From Pseudomonas tensinigenes (GTDB taxonomy: Bacteria > Pseudomonadota > Gammaproteobacteria > Pseudomonadales > Pseudomonadaceae), in contig NZ_CP077089.1 of assembly GCF_014268445.2 (NCBI RefSeq), positions 1-64,000 on the forward strand: 64,000 nt of DNA. The letters are read 5' to 3'. Under the pieces are notes generated by a model. The model worked only from the letters and a program-made list of their open reading frames with translations, made no database searches and was not told the DNA's origin. Each line of letters begins with the position of its first letter. Positions within the stretch are counted from its first letter, which is position 1. A program made the translations under genes and the position numbers. Below are positions 30,717-40,514 of this stretch, one piece after another.

Positions 30717-31439
30717 TCAGTCGGCCAGTGCAGCCTTTTGCAGTTCGAAGATTTCGTTCATGCCCTGCTTGGCCAGCTCCAGCATGGCGTTCAAGTCTTC
30801 AGGCTGGAACGGCGCGCCTTCGGCGGTGCCCTGCACTTCGATGAAACCACCGGTGCTGGTCATCACTACGTTGAGGTCAGTCTCGGCAGCAGAATCTTCA
30901 AGATAGTCCAGATCCAGCACGGCCTCGCCCTGATACATACCGACCGACACGGCACCAATCATCTGCTTGAGCGGATCGCCGCCCTTCAGGCCACCACGCT
31001 TCTTGATCACTTTCAATGCATCAACCAGCGCAACCATAGCGCCGGTGATCGAAGCGGTGCGAGTACCACCGTCAGCCTGGATCACGTCGCAGTCGACGTA
31101 CAGGGTCACGTCGCCCAGCTTGGACATGTCCAGCGCCGCGCGCAGGGAACGACCGATCAGACGCTGGATTTCCAGGGTGCGACCGCCCTGCTTGCCACGG
31201 CTCGCTTCACGCTGGTTACGCTCGCCAGTGGCGCGCGGCAGCATGCCGTATTCGGCAGTCAACCAGCCTTGGCCCTGTCCCTTGAGGAAACGCGGCACGC
31301 CGTTTTCGACGCTGACGGTGCAGATGACTTTGGTATCACCGAATTCGACCAGTACGGATCCCTCGGCGTGTTTGGTGTAGTTGCGGGTAATGCGGATCGA
31401 GCGGAGCTGATCGGCAGCGCGACCACTTGGACGTTTCAT
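30717..31439 (-). CDS. rph: Ribonuclease PH
   Basis: A 240-residue phosphate-dependent exoribonuclease that trims the 3' ends of tRNA precursors. The N-terminus [20 protein letters not shown] and the segment [23 protein letters not shown] core (here [20 protein letters not shown]) are typical. ATG 31439 is chosen; the longer frame to 31478 has a weaker start. Divergent from yicC. Confidence 0.95.
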   Translation of the reverse strand: MKRPSGRAADQLRSIRITRNYTKHAEGSVLVEFGDTKVICTVSVENGVPRFLKGQGQGWLTAEYGMLPRATGERNQREASRGKQGGRTLEIQRLIGRSLRAALDMSKLGDVTLYVDCDVIQADGGTRTASITGAMVALVDALKVIKKRGGLKGGDPLKQMIGAVSVGMYQGEAVLDLDYLEDSAAETDLNVVMTSTGGFIEVQGTAEGAPFQPEDLNAMLELAKQGMNEIFELQKAALAD

Positions 31440-31708
31440 AGGGAATACCTGTACTGGGGACGGAAAACTGCCGAGCATTATAGAGCGCTGTACCGCGCCT
31501 GGGCACTCGTTAAAAAATCCGGGCGACGATCAAAGCCCCTGAAACACCGATTACCGACGGGCTGCAGCCCTTTGTCACACCGTGTGTTTGGGCGCATTCG
31601 CCGCACTGCGCTACAATCCTGCGCCTTTGCTGCCAGTCGGCTTAAATTCATTGATATCGAGCCTGCGGAACATCCTGCTGCGCCGATCTGCATTGCGAGG
31701 TCACCGCC

Positions 31709-32572
31709 ATGGTGCACAGCATGACCGCCTTCGCCCGCGTCGAAAAAGCCGGCGCACAGGGCACCCTGAGCTGGGAGCTGCGCTCGGTCAACAGCCGCTA
31801 TCTGGAGCCCCACCTGCGCCTGCCGGAGTCGTTTCGCGACCTCGAAGGCGCGGTACGTGAAGCGCTGCGTCAGGGCCTGTCGCGAGGCAAACTCGAATGC
31901 ACCCTGCGTTTCACCGAAGAAAGCACCGGCAAAACACTGCAAATCGATCGCGAGCGCGCCGCGCAGTTGGTCGCCGCCGCTGAGACGGTCGCTGGTCTGA
32001 TCAAGAATCCTGCCGCATTGAATCCGCTGGAAGTGCTGGCCTGGCCCGGCGTGCTGGTAGGCGATGCGACCGACCCGCAGGCGCTGAATGCCGACGCGCT
32101 GACCCTGTTCAATCAAGGCCTGAAAGAGCTGAAGGCTGGCCGCGAGCGCGAAGGCGCGGAGCTGGCACGCCTGATCAACGAGCGCCTGACCTCCATTGAA
32201 GAAGACGTGGTGACCCTGCGTGAACTGGTGCCGCAAATGCTTGCGACCCAGCGCCAGAAAGTCCTCGATCGCTTCGCCGACATGAAGGCCGAACTGGATC
32301 CGCAGCGTCTCGAACAGGAAATGGTCATCCTCGCGCAAAAGAGCGACGTGGCCGAAGAACTGGATCGCTTGAGCACCCACATCATCGAAGTGCGCCGGGT
32401 GCTCAAATCCGGTGGTGCCGCCGGTCGGCGCCTGGACTTCCTGATGCAGGAACTCAACCGCGAAGCCAACACACTGGGCTCCAAGGCCTTCGACCCGCGC
32501 AGCACCCAAGCCGCCGTCAACCTCAAGGTGTTGATCGAGCAGATGCGCGAACAAGTGCAGAATATTGAGTAA
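31709..32572 (+). CDS. yicC: YicC/YloC family endoribonuclease
   Basis: A 287-residue protein of the YicC family, a conserved endoribonuclease implicated in small-RNA turnover in E. coli. It begins MVHSMTAFARVEK and ends with RRLDFLMQELNREANTLGSK, both family hallmarks. It is followed 12 bases later by gmk, the usual pseudomonad order. Confidence 0.93.
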   Translation: MVHSMTAFARVEKAGAQGTLSWELRSVNSRYLEPHLRLPESFRDLEGAVREALRQGLSRGKLECTLRFTEESTGKTLQIDRERAAQLVAAAETVAGLIKNPAALNPLEVLAWPGVLVGDATDPQALNADALTLFNQGLKELKAGREREGAELARLINERLTSIEEDVVTLRELVPQMLATQRQKVLDRFADMKAELDPQRLEQEMVILAQKSDVAEELDRLSTHIIEVRRVLKSGGAAGRRLDFLMQELNREANTLGSKAFDPRSTQAAVNLKVLIEQMREQVQNIE

Positions 32573-33205
<633 letters not shown>

Positions 33206-33222
33206 TCAGCACTTCCCAAAAC

Positions 33223-33310
33223 CGCTGCAAGCGCTTTACATTGGTACTTGCAGCGCGTCGAAGGGTCTGGTCAAAAAATCAGCGCTTCCCTAATCGCTGG
33301 TGATTTTTTA
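33223..33310 (+). terminator. Hairpins between gmk and rpoZ
   Basis: Two stem-loops follow gmk: CGCTGCAAG/CTTGCAGCG (33223-33231 and 33247-33255) and AAAAAATCAGCG/CGCTGGTGATTTTTT (33273-33284 and 33295-33309). The second looks like a terminator, so rpoZ probably has its own promoter after it. Confidence 0.6.
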
Positions 33311-33372
33311 AACTGCTCAGTCCGCTCGCCCACCCGGGCAGCGCGCATATTGCATTCGCTCCGAGGAATACC

Positions 33373-33636
33373 ATGGCCCGCGTAACCGTTGAAGACTGCC
33401 TGAACCACGTGGAAAACCGTTTTGAACTGGTCATGCTGTCCACCAAGCGTGCCCGTCAACTGGCCACCGGCGGCAAAGAGCCACTGGTCCAGTGGGAAAA
33501 CGACAAGCCGACTGTTGTCGCCCTGCGTGAAATCGCTGAAGGCCTGATGAGCTACGAGTTCATCGCCGAGCAGGAAATCGTCCAGGATGAGCCGCTGTTC
33601 GCAGCGTTCGAGGACGAGTCCAACGAGGCCGTCTAA
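33373..33636 (+). CDS. rpoZ: RNA polymerase omega subunit
   Basis: An 87-residue RNA polymerase subunit ([20 protein letters not shown]) aiding assembly of the beta' subunit and response to ppGpp. Full length. It precedes spoT by 57 bases. Confidence 0.97.
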   Translation: MARVTVEDCLNHVENRFELVMLSTKRARQLATGGKEPLVQWENDKPTVVALREIAEGLMSYEFIAEQEIVQDEPLFAAFEDESNEAV

Positions 33637-33693
33637 GCCTATGCCTGGTCGACGTAGCACGGCGCGGGATCACAGCTTACGGCAGGAGTCATC

Positions 33694-35799
33694 ATGCCGA
33701 GCATAGACGCCCTCGCCGATCGCTTATCGACCTACCTCGGCAATGACCAGGTCAACCTGGTCCGCCGAGCGTATTTCTACGCCGAACAAGCCCATGACGG
33801 TCAACGCCGTCGCAGTGGCGAGGCTTACGTCACGCATCCTCTTGCCGTGGCCAATATTCTTGCCGACATGCACATGGACCATCAGAGCCTGATGGCCGCG
33901 ATGCTGCATGACGTGATCGAAGACACCGGTATCGCCAAAGAAGCGCTGCAAGCGCAGTTCGGTGAAACCGTGGCCGAACTGGTCGACGGGGTCAGCAAAC
34001 TGACCCAGATGAATTTCGAGACCAAGGCCGAAGCCCAGGCTGAAAACTTCCAGAAAATGGCCATGGCCATGGCGCGCGACATTCGTGTGATCCTGGTCAA
34101 ACTCGCCGACCGCCTGCACAACATGCGCACGCTGGAAGTGCTGTCCGGCGAAAAACGCCGCCGGATCGCCAAGGAAACCCTCGAAATCTACGCGCCCATC
34201 GCCAACCGGCTGGGCATGCATGCGATCCGCATCGAATTCGAAGACCTCGGCTTCAAGGCCATGCACCCGATGCGTTCCGCGCGGATCTACCAGGCGGTCA
34301 AGCGCGCCCGGGGCAACCGCAAGGAAATCGTCAACAAGATCGAAGAATCCCTTGGCCATTGCCTCGCTATCGACGGCATCCAGGGCGAAGTCAGCGGTCG
34401 GCAGAAACACCTCTACGGCATCTACAAGAAAATGCGCGGCAAGCGTCGGGCCTTCAACGAGATCATGGACGTCTATGCGTTCCGGATCATCGTCGACAAG
34501 GTCGATACCTGCTACCGCGTACTGGGTGCTGTACATAATTTGTACAAACCGTTGCCGGGGCGCTTCAAGGATTACATCGCGATCCCCAAGGCCAACGGCT
34601 ATCAGTCGCTGCACACCACATTGTTCGGCATGCACGGCGTACCGATCGAGATCCAGATCCGTACCCGCGAAATGGAAGAGATGGCCAACAACGGCATCGC
34701 CGCCCACTGGCTGTACAAATCCAGCGGCGACGAGCAGCCGAAAGGCACTCACGCCCGTGCCCGCCAGTGGGTCAAAGGCGTGCTGGAAATGCAGCAACGC
34801 GCCGGCAACTCGCTGGAATTCATCGAGAGCGTGAAGATCGACCTGTTCCCGGACGAGGTCTACGTGTTCACGCCCAAAGGCCGGATCATGGAGCTGCCGA
34901 AAGGCTCCACGGCGGTCGACTTTGCCTACGCGGTACACACCGACGTCGGCAACAGCTGCATCGCCTGCCGGATCAACCGTCGTCTCGCACCGCTGTCCGA
35001 ACCGCTGCAAAGCGGCTCCACGGTCGAGATCGTCAGCGCCCCCGGCGCACGACCGAATCCGGCGTGGCTCAATTTCGTGGTCACCGGCAAGGCGCGCACG
35101 CACATCCGTCATGCGCTGAAACTGCAACGTCGCTCTGAGTCCATCAGCCTCGGCGAACGCCTGCTGAACAAGGTGCTTAACGGTTTCGACAGTTCGCTGG
35201 AGAAGATCCCGGCCGAACGCGTCAAAGCCATGCTCACCGAGTACCGCCTCGAACTGATCGAAGACCTGCTCGAAGACATCGGCCTGGGCAACCGCATGGC
35301 CTATGTGGTCGCCCGCCGCCTGCTTGGCGAAGGCGAACAGCTGCCAAGCCCGGAAGGGCCGCTGGCGATTCGCGGTACCGAAGGTTTGGTGCTCAGCTAC
35401 GCCAAGTGCTGCACGCCGATCCCGGGCGACCCGATTGTCGGGCACCTGTCGGCGGGCAAAGGCATGGTCGTGCACCTGGACAACTGCCGCAACATCAGCG
35501 AAATCAGGCACAACCCGGAAAAATGCATCCAGCTCTCGTGGGCCAAGGATGTCACCGGCGAATTCAACGTCGAACTGCGCGTCGAGCTGGAACACCAGCG
35601 CGGCCTGATCGCCCTGCTGGCCAGCAGCGTCAACGCAGCCGACGGCAATATCGAGAAAATCAGCATGGACGAACGCGATGGTCGCATCAGCGTGGTCCAG
35701 TTGGTGGTCAGCGTCCACGACCGTGTGCACCTGGCCCGCGTGATCAAGAAGCTGCGCGCCTTGACCGGGGTGATTCGCATCACCCGCATGCGTGCATAA
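33694..35799 (+). CDS. spoT: Bifunctional (p)ppGpp synthetase/hydrolase SpoT
   Basis: A 701-residue RelA/SpoT enzyme controlling the stringent response. Domains in order: HD hydrolase (HPLAVANILADMHMDHQSLM, HDVIEDT near 72-78), synthetase (YGIYKKMRGKRRAFNEIMD), TGS (LFPDEVYVFTPKGRIMELPKGSTAVDF) and C-terminal ACT (LRVELEHQRGLIALLASSV). The complete HD motif supports active hydrolase, so SpoT rather than RelA. ridA starts 24 bases downstream. Confidence 0.97.
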   Translation: MPSIDALADRLSTYLGNDQVNLVRRAYFYAEQAHDGQRRRSGEAYVTHPLAVANILADMHMDHQSLMAAMLHDVIEDTGIAKEALQAQFGETVAELVDGVSKLTQMNFETKAEAQAENFQKMAMAMARDIRVILVKLADRLHNMRTLEVLSGEKRRRIAKETLEIYAPIANRLGMHAIRIEFEDLGFKAMHPMRSARIYQAVKRARGNRKEIVNKIEESLGHCLAIDGIQGEVSGRQKHLYGIYKKMRGKRRAFNEIMDVYAFRIIVDKVDTCYRVLGAVHNLYKPLPGRFKDYIAIPKANGYQSLHTTLFGMHGVPIEIQIRTREMEEMANNGIAAHWLYKSSGDEQPKGTHARARQWVKGVLEMQQRAGNSLEFIESVKIDLFPDEVYVFTPKGRIMELPKGSTAVDFAYAVHTDVGNSCIACRINRRLAPLSEPLQSGSTVEIVSAPGARPNPAWLNFVVTGKARTHIRHALKLQRRSESISLGERLLNKVLNGFDSSLEKIPAERVKAMLTEYRLELIEDLLEDIGLGNRMAYVVARRLLGEGEQLPSPEGPLAIRGTEGLVLSYAKCCTPIPGDPIVGHLSAGKGMVVHLDNCRNISEIRHNPEKCIQLSWAKDVTGEFNVELRVELEHQRGLIALLASSVNAADGNIEKISMDERDGRISVVQLVVSVHDRVHLARVIKKLRALTGVIRITRMRA

Positions 35800-35823
35800 C
35801 TCAACCATTACAAGGAGTCATAC

Positions 35824-36204
35824 ATGACCAAGACTGTTATCACCAGCGACAAGGCCCCGGCCGCCATCGGCACTTACTCCCAGGCGATCAAGGCAGGCAA
35901 CACCGTATACATGTCGGGTCAGATTCCTCTGGACCCAAAAACCATGGAACTGGTTGAAGGCTTCGAAGCCCAGACCGTCCAGGTGTTCGAGAACCTGAAG
36001 GCCGTGGCCGAAGCCGCTGGCGGTTCGTTCAAGGACATCGTCAAACTGAACATCTTCCTCACCGATCTGAGCCACTTCGCCAAGGTCAACGAGATCATGG
36101 GCAAGTATTTCGACCAGCCATACCCGGCCCGCGCCGCCATTGGCGTGGCTGCCCTGCCAAAGGGTTCGCAGGTTGAAATGGATGCCATTCTGGTCATCGA
36201 GTGA
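35824..36204 (+). CDS. ridA: 2-iminobutanoate/2-iminopropanoate deaminase RidA
   Basis: A 126-residue RidA enzyme removing reactive enamine/imine by-products of PLP enzymes. It contains the canonical C-terminal [20 protein letters not shown] with the catalytic arginine, and [16 protein letters not shown] near residue 34. RBS AAGGAG. It follows spoT as in other pseudomonads. Confidence 0.96.
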   Translation: MTKTVITSDKAPAAIGTYSQAIKAGNTVYMSGQIPLDPKTMELVEGFEAQTVQVFENLKAVAEAAGGSFKDIVKLNIFLTDLSHFAKVNEIMGKYFDQPYPARAAIGVAALPKGSQVEMDAILVIE

Positions 36205-36273
36205 TGCGCACGGCGCGGCCTTCAAACGCCGCGCCGACTGCTCTGCAAGAAAAGGTTTTGAAAGGATTCCACC

Positions 36274-37014
36274 ATGCGCAAAGCGCTAGCTCTCCCGCTG
36301 CTCGCCATTTTCCTCGGCGGCTGCGCCAGCAACCCTGCCGACCGTGACATCAGCGGCACCTGGATCAACCAGGTGGCGATCGATGCCGCAGCCAAGGGCG
36401 GCCCCCTGCGCGAAGCGCTTCAGGCTTACGGCCCGAACCTGGAATGGGACGTCAACACCAAGGCCAGTCAGGCCCGCTACACCAACGGTTTTGAGAACGT
36501 CGAAGGACGGCTGCTGGGTGAAAAATCCGGTGCCTGGAAAGTCGACTTCTATGGCAGCTCCGCCAGCGAGCTGAAACGTGATGGCGGACAACTGCAGCAA
36601 GCCGCCAGCGACAACGAACCGGAGCAGGTGTTCGACCGCGCACAGATTCCGGTGCCGGAAGGCGCACCGATCGGCGCCAGCTTCGAACGGGCGCTGTATT
36701 CCGCCTACATGGGCGGCAGCTGGACAATCGCCAGTGGTCAGGGCGAAGGCAGCACCGTGCAGTTCCAGGCTGACGGCCAAGTGTCCGGCTTGCCCGGAGC
36801 CGATCGCTACGCACTTTGTCTGGCGGGCGATTGCGCATCGATGAGCAACGGCAACGACAGCATGTGGCTGCAGCAGAACGGTCAGGGCAATAACTGGATC
36901 TTTGTGCGCAAGGGCAAAGAGCTGGAAATTCTGCAGGCGGTGAATGCTGCCATGGCGGATGAACAACCGCAGTTCACCGCGGGCGAGCGCAAGTGGTTGC
37001 TGGAGAAGCAGTAA
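36274..37014 (+). CDS. Hypothetical outer-membrane or periplasmic lipoprotein
   Basis: A 246-residue protein with a lipoprotein signal (MRKALALPLLAIFLGGCASN, lipobox GGC). The mature part is of mixed composition, with GTWINQVAIDAAA near the start and glycine-rich stretches, and no domain I can name. It is separated from ridA by 69 bases and may be co-transcribed or independent. It ends at a REP doublet. Confidence 0.8.
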   Translation: MRKALALPLLAIFLGGCASNPADRDISGTWINQVAIDAAAKGGPLREALQAYGPNLEWDVNTKASQARYTNGFENVEGRLLGEKSGAWKVDFYGSSASELKRDGGQLQQAASDNEPEQVFDRAQIPVPEGAPIGASFERALYSAYMGGSWTIASGQGEGSTVQFQADGQVSGLPGADRYALCLAGDCASMSNGNDSMWLQQNGQGNNWIFVRKGKELEILQAVNAAMADEQPQFTAGERKWLLEKQ

Positions 37015-37040
37015 CCCGCTTCTGAAACCGCTGAAGATCA

Positions 37041-37132
37041 AATGTGGGAGCGAGCCTGCTCGCGAAAGCAGTGTGTCAGTCAAAGTAATATTGCCTGATA
37101 CACCGCTTTCGCGAGCAGGCTCGCTCCCACAG
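37041..37132. repeat. REP doublet (REPIN)
   Basis: Inverted REP cores with spacer ending CCTGATACACCGCTTTCGC, related to the elements at 2665 and 16690. Located between converging genes. Confidence 0.9.
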
Positions 37133-37153
37133 TTGTTTTGTGTTGTTAGAAAG

Positions 37154-38011
37154 TCAGCATTTACCTTCGAGGATCGCGGCGTAGCCTTCGCGGTAGCTCG
37201 GGTACGTTGGCGTCCACCCCAGAGCCTTTGCTCGCGCATTGCTGCAGCGTTTGCTGCCGGTACGCCGCACGCTGGCATCTTCAGACCATTCGGTAACGCC
37301 CAGATACTCACGCAACCAGCCCACGACTTCCGCCAATGGCGCTGGCGCATCGTCGACACCGATGTAGAAATCCTCCAGCTTCACGCCCTGCCGAGCCTTT
37401 TCCAGCAGAAACGCCAATAACCCTGCTGCGTCATCGGCATGAATACGGTTGCCATACAGCGGCGGATCAACCGCCACGCGATAGCCGCGACGCACTTGAG
37501 TCAGCAGCCACTCGCGGCCCGGTCCATAGATGCCGGTCAAACGCAGAATGCTTGCCGGAATACCGCTGTTGAGCGCGACCTGCTCAGCCTCCAGCATCAA
37601 TCGTCCTGAATAACCGGCAGCGATGGTCTCTGAGTTCTCATCAACCCACTCACCCTCCTGCTGCCCATACACACTGCTGCTGGAAACGAAGATCAGCCGC
37701 TCAGGCACTTGCCCGTAATCGTCGAGCCAACTCAGAACATTCTGCAAACCCTGCACATAAGCCGCGCGATAACCGGCTTCATCGTGATCGGTTGCCGCTG
37801 CGCAATACACCAGATAGTCCACCGCCCCCACCGGCCAGGTCGCCGGGCAGTCTTCGTTGAACAGGTCGCCGGCAACGCCAATCACCCCAGCAGGCAGCTT
37901 CGAAACATCCCGGCGCAAGCCATGAACTTCCCAGCCAGCCGCCAGCAATTGCTTGGCCAGACGACTGCCGACATCACCACAACCGGCAATCAAAACAGAA
38001 GGCGCGGACAT
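37154..38011 (-). CDS. NAD(P)-dependent epimerase/SDR family protein
   Basis: A 285-residue Rossmann-fold protein of the extended SDR type, like E. coli YeeZ. N-terminal VLIAGCGDVGSRLAKQLL carries the nucleotide-binding glycines. VSSSSVYGQQEGEWVDENS has the catalytic-type Ser-Tyr layout. Substrate unknown. ATG 38011 follows AGGAG by seven bases. It is divergent from exbB. Confidence 0.85.
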   Translation of the reverse strand: MSAPSVLIAGCGDVGSRLAKQLLAAGWEVHGLRRDVSKLPAGVIGVAGDLFNEDCPATWPVGAVDYLVYCAAATDHDEAGYRAAYVQGLQNVLSWLDDYGQVPERLIFVSSSSVYGQQEGEWVDENSETIAAGYSGRLMLEAEQVALNSGIPASILRLTGIYGPGREWLLTQVRRGYRVAVDPPLYGNRIHADDAAGLLAFLLEKARQGVKLEDFYIGVDDAPAPLAEVVGWLREYLGVTEWSEDASVRRTGSKRCSNARAKALGWTPTYPSYREGYAAILEGKC

Positions 38012-38099
38012 CAAAAAACTCCTATCGGAAAGACACAGACTAGCCTCGGGACAGGACGAGCGGCTAGCAATGCAGGAAAAAAAGATACTCTATTACTTT

Positions 38100-38125
38100 T
38101 GTTAACAAGAATTACTTGCAATAAT
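38100..38125 (+). promoter_or_regulatory. AT-rich possible Fur site upstream of exbB
   Basis: The stretch TGTTAACAAGAATTACTTGC continuing to CAATAATG lies about 80 bases before exbB and has a loose resemblance to a Fur box (A/T hexamers). TonB-ExbBD genes are usually Fur-controlled. The match is weak. Confidence 0.25.
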
Positions 38126-38199
38126 GCACGCCACTTTTGTTCTCGGCCTCACGAGGCCTGGTAGAGCATCACCGTTTTTCTATCTCAGGTCCGGCCAGC

Positions 38200-39153
38200 A
38201 TGACACGTAATCAAATCCCCGCTTCGCCAACCAATCGACCTCGCGCCTGGAGCGCGCTGGCGGCTCTGCTGCTCAGCCTGATGCTGGCACCGACCGCCGC
38301 TTTCGCCGACGCTCAAGCGCCAGCAACGCCAGCTGCCACCGAGCAAAGCGCACCAGCCGCCGCTCCGGCTGCCCCGGCCGCTACCGATCCAGTGCAAGCA
38401 GTTGACGCTGCCGACGTCCCTGAAGTTCTCGAAGCCGACAACAGCCTGGGCATGGCCCACGACCTGTCGCCTTGGGGCATGTACCAGAACGCCGACATCA
38501 TCGTGAAAATCGTGATGATCGGTCTGGCCATCGCTTCCATCATCACCTGGACCATCTGGATCGCCAAAGGCTTCGAGCTGATGGGCGCCAAGCGTCGTCT
38601 GCGTGGTGAAATCGCCGCCCTGAAGAAAGCCACCACCCTTAAAGAAGCCAGTACCACTGCCGGCAAGGAAGGCACCCTCGCCAACCTGCTGGTGCACGAC
38701 GCCCTCGAAGAGATGCGCCTGTCGGTCAACAGCCGCGAGAAGGAAGGCATCAAGGAACGCGTCAGCTTCCGTCTCGAGCGTCTGGTAGCAGCCTGCGGTC
38801 GCAACATGAGCAGCGGCACCGGCGTCCTCGCCACTATCGGTTCCACCGCGCCGTTCGTCGGCCTGTTCGGTACCGTATGGGGCATCATGAACTCCTTCAT
38901 CGGCATCGCCAAAACCCAGACCACCAACCTTGCTGTCGTAGCGCCCGGTATTGCTGAAGCACTGCTGGCCACCGCACTGGGTCTGGTTGCCGCGATTCCA
39001 GCCGTGGTGATCTACAACGTCTTCGCCCGCTCCATCGCCGGTTACAAGGCGCAGGTTTCCGACGCCTCGGCAGAAGTTCTGCTGCTGGTCAGCCGTGACC
39101 TCGACCACCAGCCTGAGCGCAGCTCGCAGCCGCACATGGTCAAAGTGGGGTAA
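38200..39153 (+). CDS. exbB: TonB-system energy-transducing protein ExbB
   Basis: A 317-residue inner-membrane proton-channel protein that energises TonB. Unlike E. coli ExbB it has an N-terminal signal-like segment and an Ala/Pro-rich periplasmic extension (about residues 1-90), the pseudomonad form. Then come three membrane segments, including GTGVLATIGSTAPFVGLFGT and ALLATALGLVAAIPAVVIYN. ATG 38200 is chosen inside a frame open from 38137. exbD follows 6 bases later. Confidence 0.93.
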   Translation: MTRNQIPASPTNRPRAWSALAALLLSLMLAPTAAFADAQAPATPAATEQSAPAAAPAAPAATDPVQAVDAADVPEVLEADNSLGMAHDLSPWGMYQNADIIVKIVMIGLAIASIITWTIWIAKGFELMGAKRRLRGEIAALKKATTLKEASTTAGKEGTLANLLVHDALEEMRLSVNSREKEGIKERVSFRLERLVAACGRNMSSGTGVLATIGSTAPFVGLFGTVWGIMNSFIGIAKTQTTNLAVVAPGIAEALLATALGLVAAIPAVVIYNVFARSIAGYKAQVSDASAEVLLLVSRDLDHQPERSSQPHMVKVG

Positions 39154-39159
39154 TCGGCC

Positions 39160-39588
39160 ATGGGCCTGCATTTGAAAGAAGGCGCAGACGACGATCTGGC
39201 CGAGAACCACGAAATCAACGTCACGCCGTTCATCGACGTGATGCTGGTGCTGTTGATCATCTTCATGGTGGCGGCTCCATTGGCCACCGTGGACATCAAA
39301 GTTGACCTGCCCGCCTCGACCGCCAAACCGGCGCCGCGGCCAGAGAAACCGGTGTTCCTCAGCGTCAAGGCTGACCAGCGCCTGTACATCGGCGACGAGG
39401 AAGTCAAAGCCGAAACCCTTGGCGCCGTGCTCGACGCCAAGACTCAGGGCAAGAAAGACACCACCATCTTCTTCCAGGCCGATAAAGGCGTGGATTACGG
39501 CGACCTCATGAGCGTGATGGACAAGCTGCGCGGCGCCGGTTACCTGAAGGTCGGTCTGGTCGGACTTGAGACGGCAGCCAAGAAATGA
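39160..39588 (+). CDS. exbD: TonB-system protein ExbD
   Basis: A 142-residue inner-membrane protein with one N-terminal transmembrane helix (NVTPFIDVMLVLLIIFMVAAPL) holding the essential proton-path aspartate, and a periplasmic C-terminal domain. It is part of the exbB-exbD-tonB operon and overlaps the tonB start by 4 bases (ATGA). Confidence 0.95.
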   Translation: MGLHLKEGADDDLAENHEINVTPFIDVMLVLLIIFMVAAPLATVDIKVDLPASTAKPAPRPEKPVFLSVKADQRLYIGDEEVKAETLGAVLDAKTQGKKDTTIFFQADKGVDYGDLMSVMDKLRGAGYLKVGLVGLETAAKK

Positions 39589-40331
39589 TCACGACGCGCC
39601 ATAAGCTGACGCGTTACAGCGGTAGCCTGGCCGTGGTGCTGGGCGTTCACGCGCTGGCCATCGCGCTGGCGCTGAACTGGACCGCCCGCCCGCCCATCGA
39701 ATTGCCGCCGCAGGCAATGATGGTCGAGCTGGCCCCGGTTCCGGCCCCGCCACCGCCTGCTCCGCCGAAAGTCGTCACACCGCCGCAGCCACCGGCTCCG
39801 GTCGAAGAGTTGCCGATTCCGAAGCTGGCCGAAGCACCGAAAGCTGAAATCGCGGTGCAGAAACCCAAGCCGAAGCCAAAGCCTAAACCGCCGAAGCCGG
39901 TTGAGAAGAAGCTGCCCGATCCACCGAAGGAAAAACCTTCCGAGGAGAAACCGGCTGACACTCAACCGACTCAGGCCCCGACGGAGAAATCCGCCCAGCC
40001 TGCACCGGGTCCGTCGCCGGCTCAGATGGCTGCCAAGGCCAGTTGGCAAGGCACCCTGCTCGCGCATTTGGCCAAGTACAAAAAGTACCCGGCCAGTGCT
40101 CAGGCACGGGGCAAGGAAGGCTTGAACCGTCTGCGTTTCGTGGTGGATGCCGAAGGCAATGTGTTGTCGTTCGAACTGGTCGGCCGCTCCGGCAACGCCG
40201 ATCTGGACCGGGCCACCCTGGAAATGATCCGCCGCGCGCAGCCGCTGCCCAAGCCACCGGCCGACATGTTGAACAATGGCTCGATTGAAATTGTTGCGCC
40301 GTTTGTTTACTCGCTCGAACGCCGCCGCTAA
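39585..40331 (+). CDS. tonB: TonB energy-transducing protein
   Basis: A 248-residue protein spanning from the inner membrane to outer-membrane receptors. An N-terminal membrane anchor is followed by a long proline/lysine-rich spacer (residues about 50-140, for example KPKPKPKPPKPVEKK) and a C-terminal TonB domain (YKKYPASAQARGKEGLNRLR and GSIEIVAPFVYSL). Overlaps exbD by ATGA, suggesting coupling. Ends at a type-B REP doublet. Confidence 0.93.
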   Translation: MITTRHKLTRYSGSLAVVLGVHALAIALALNWTARPPIELPPQAMMVELAPVPAPPPPAPPKVVTPPQPPAPVEELPIPKLAEAPKAEIAVQKPKPKPKPKPPKPVEKKLPDPPKEKPSEEKPADTQPTQAPTEKSAQPAPGPSPAQMAAKASWQGTLLAHLAKYKKYPASAQARGKEGLNRLRFVVDAEGNVLSFELVGRSGNADLDRATLEMIRRAQPLPKPPADMLNNGSIEIVAPFVYSLERRR

Positions 40332-40336
40332 GTAGC

Positions 40337-40419
40337 AAGATCAAAAGATCGCAGCCTTCGGCAGCTCCTACATTGGAATGCATTTCCCTGTAGGAGCTGC
40401 CGAAGGCTGCGATCTTTTG
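40337..40419. repeat. Type-B REP doublet
   Basis: Facing copies of the TGTAGGAGCTGCCGAAGGCT element with GCGATCTTTTG ends, separated by about 20 bases, between tonB and oxyR (same orientation). Confidence 0.9.
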
Positions 40420-40514
40420 CTTTATGACGTAGTCGCATTGGGCCCTCAGTCTGATAACGTGCGTCTATCGATTGCAGCCGGTATGCTTGGCCCGCATCTT
40501 CATGGACGCTTGCT

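Noticed and set aside
33724..35808. 694-codon minus-strand frame over spoT
   Set aside because: Antisense shadow of spoT; no domain is seen.
38100..38125. A confident Fur box before exbB
   Set aside because: Kept only as a low-confidence feature; the hexamers match poorly and no 19-base consensus can be placed.
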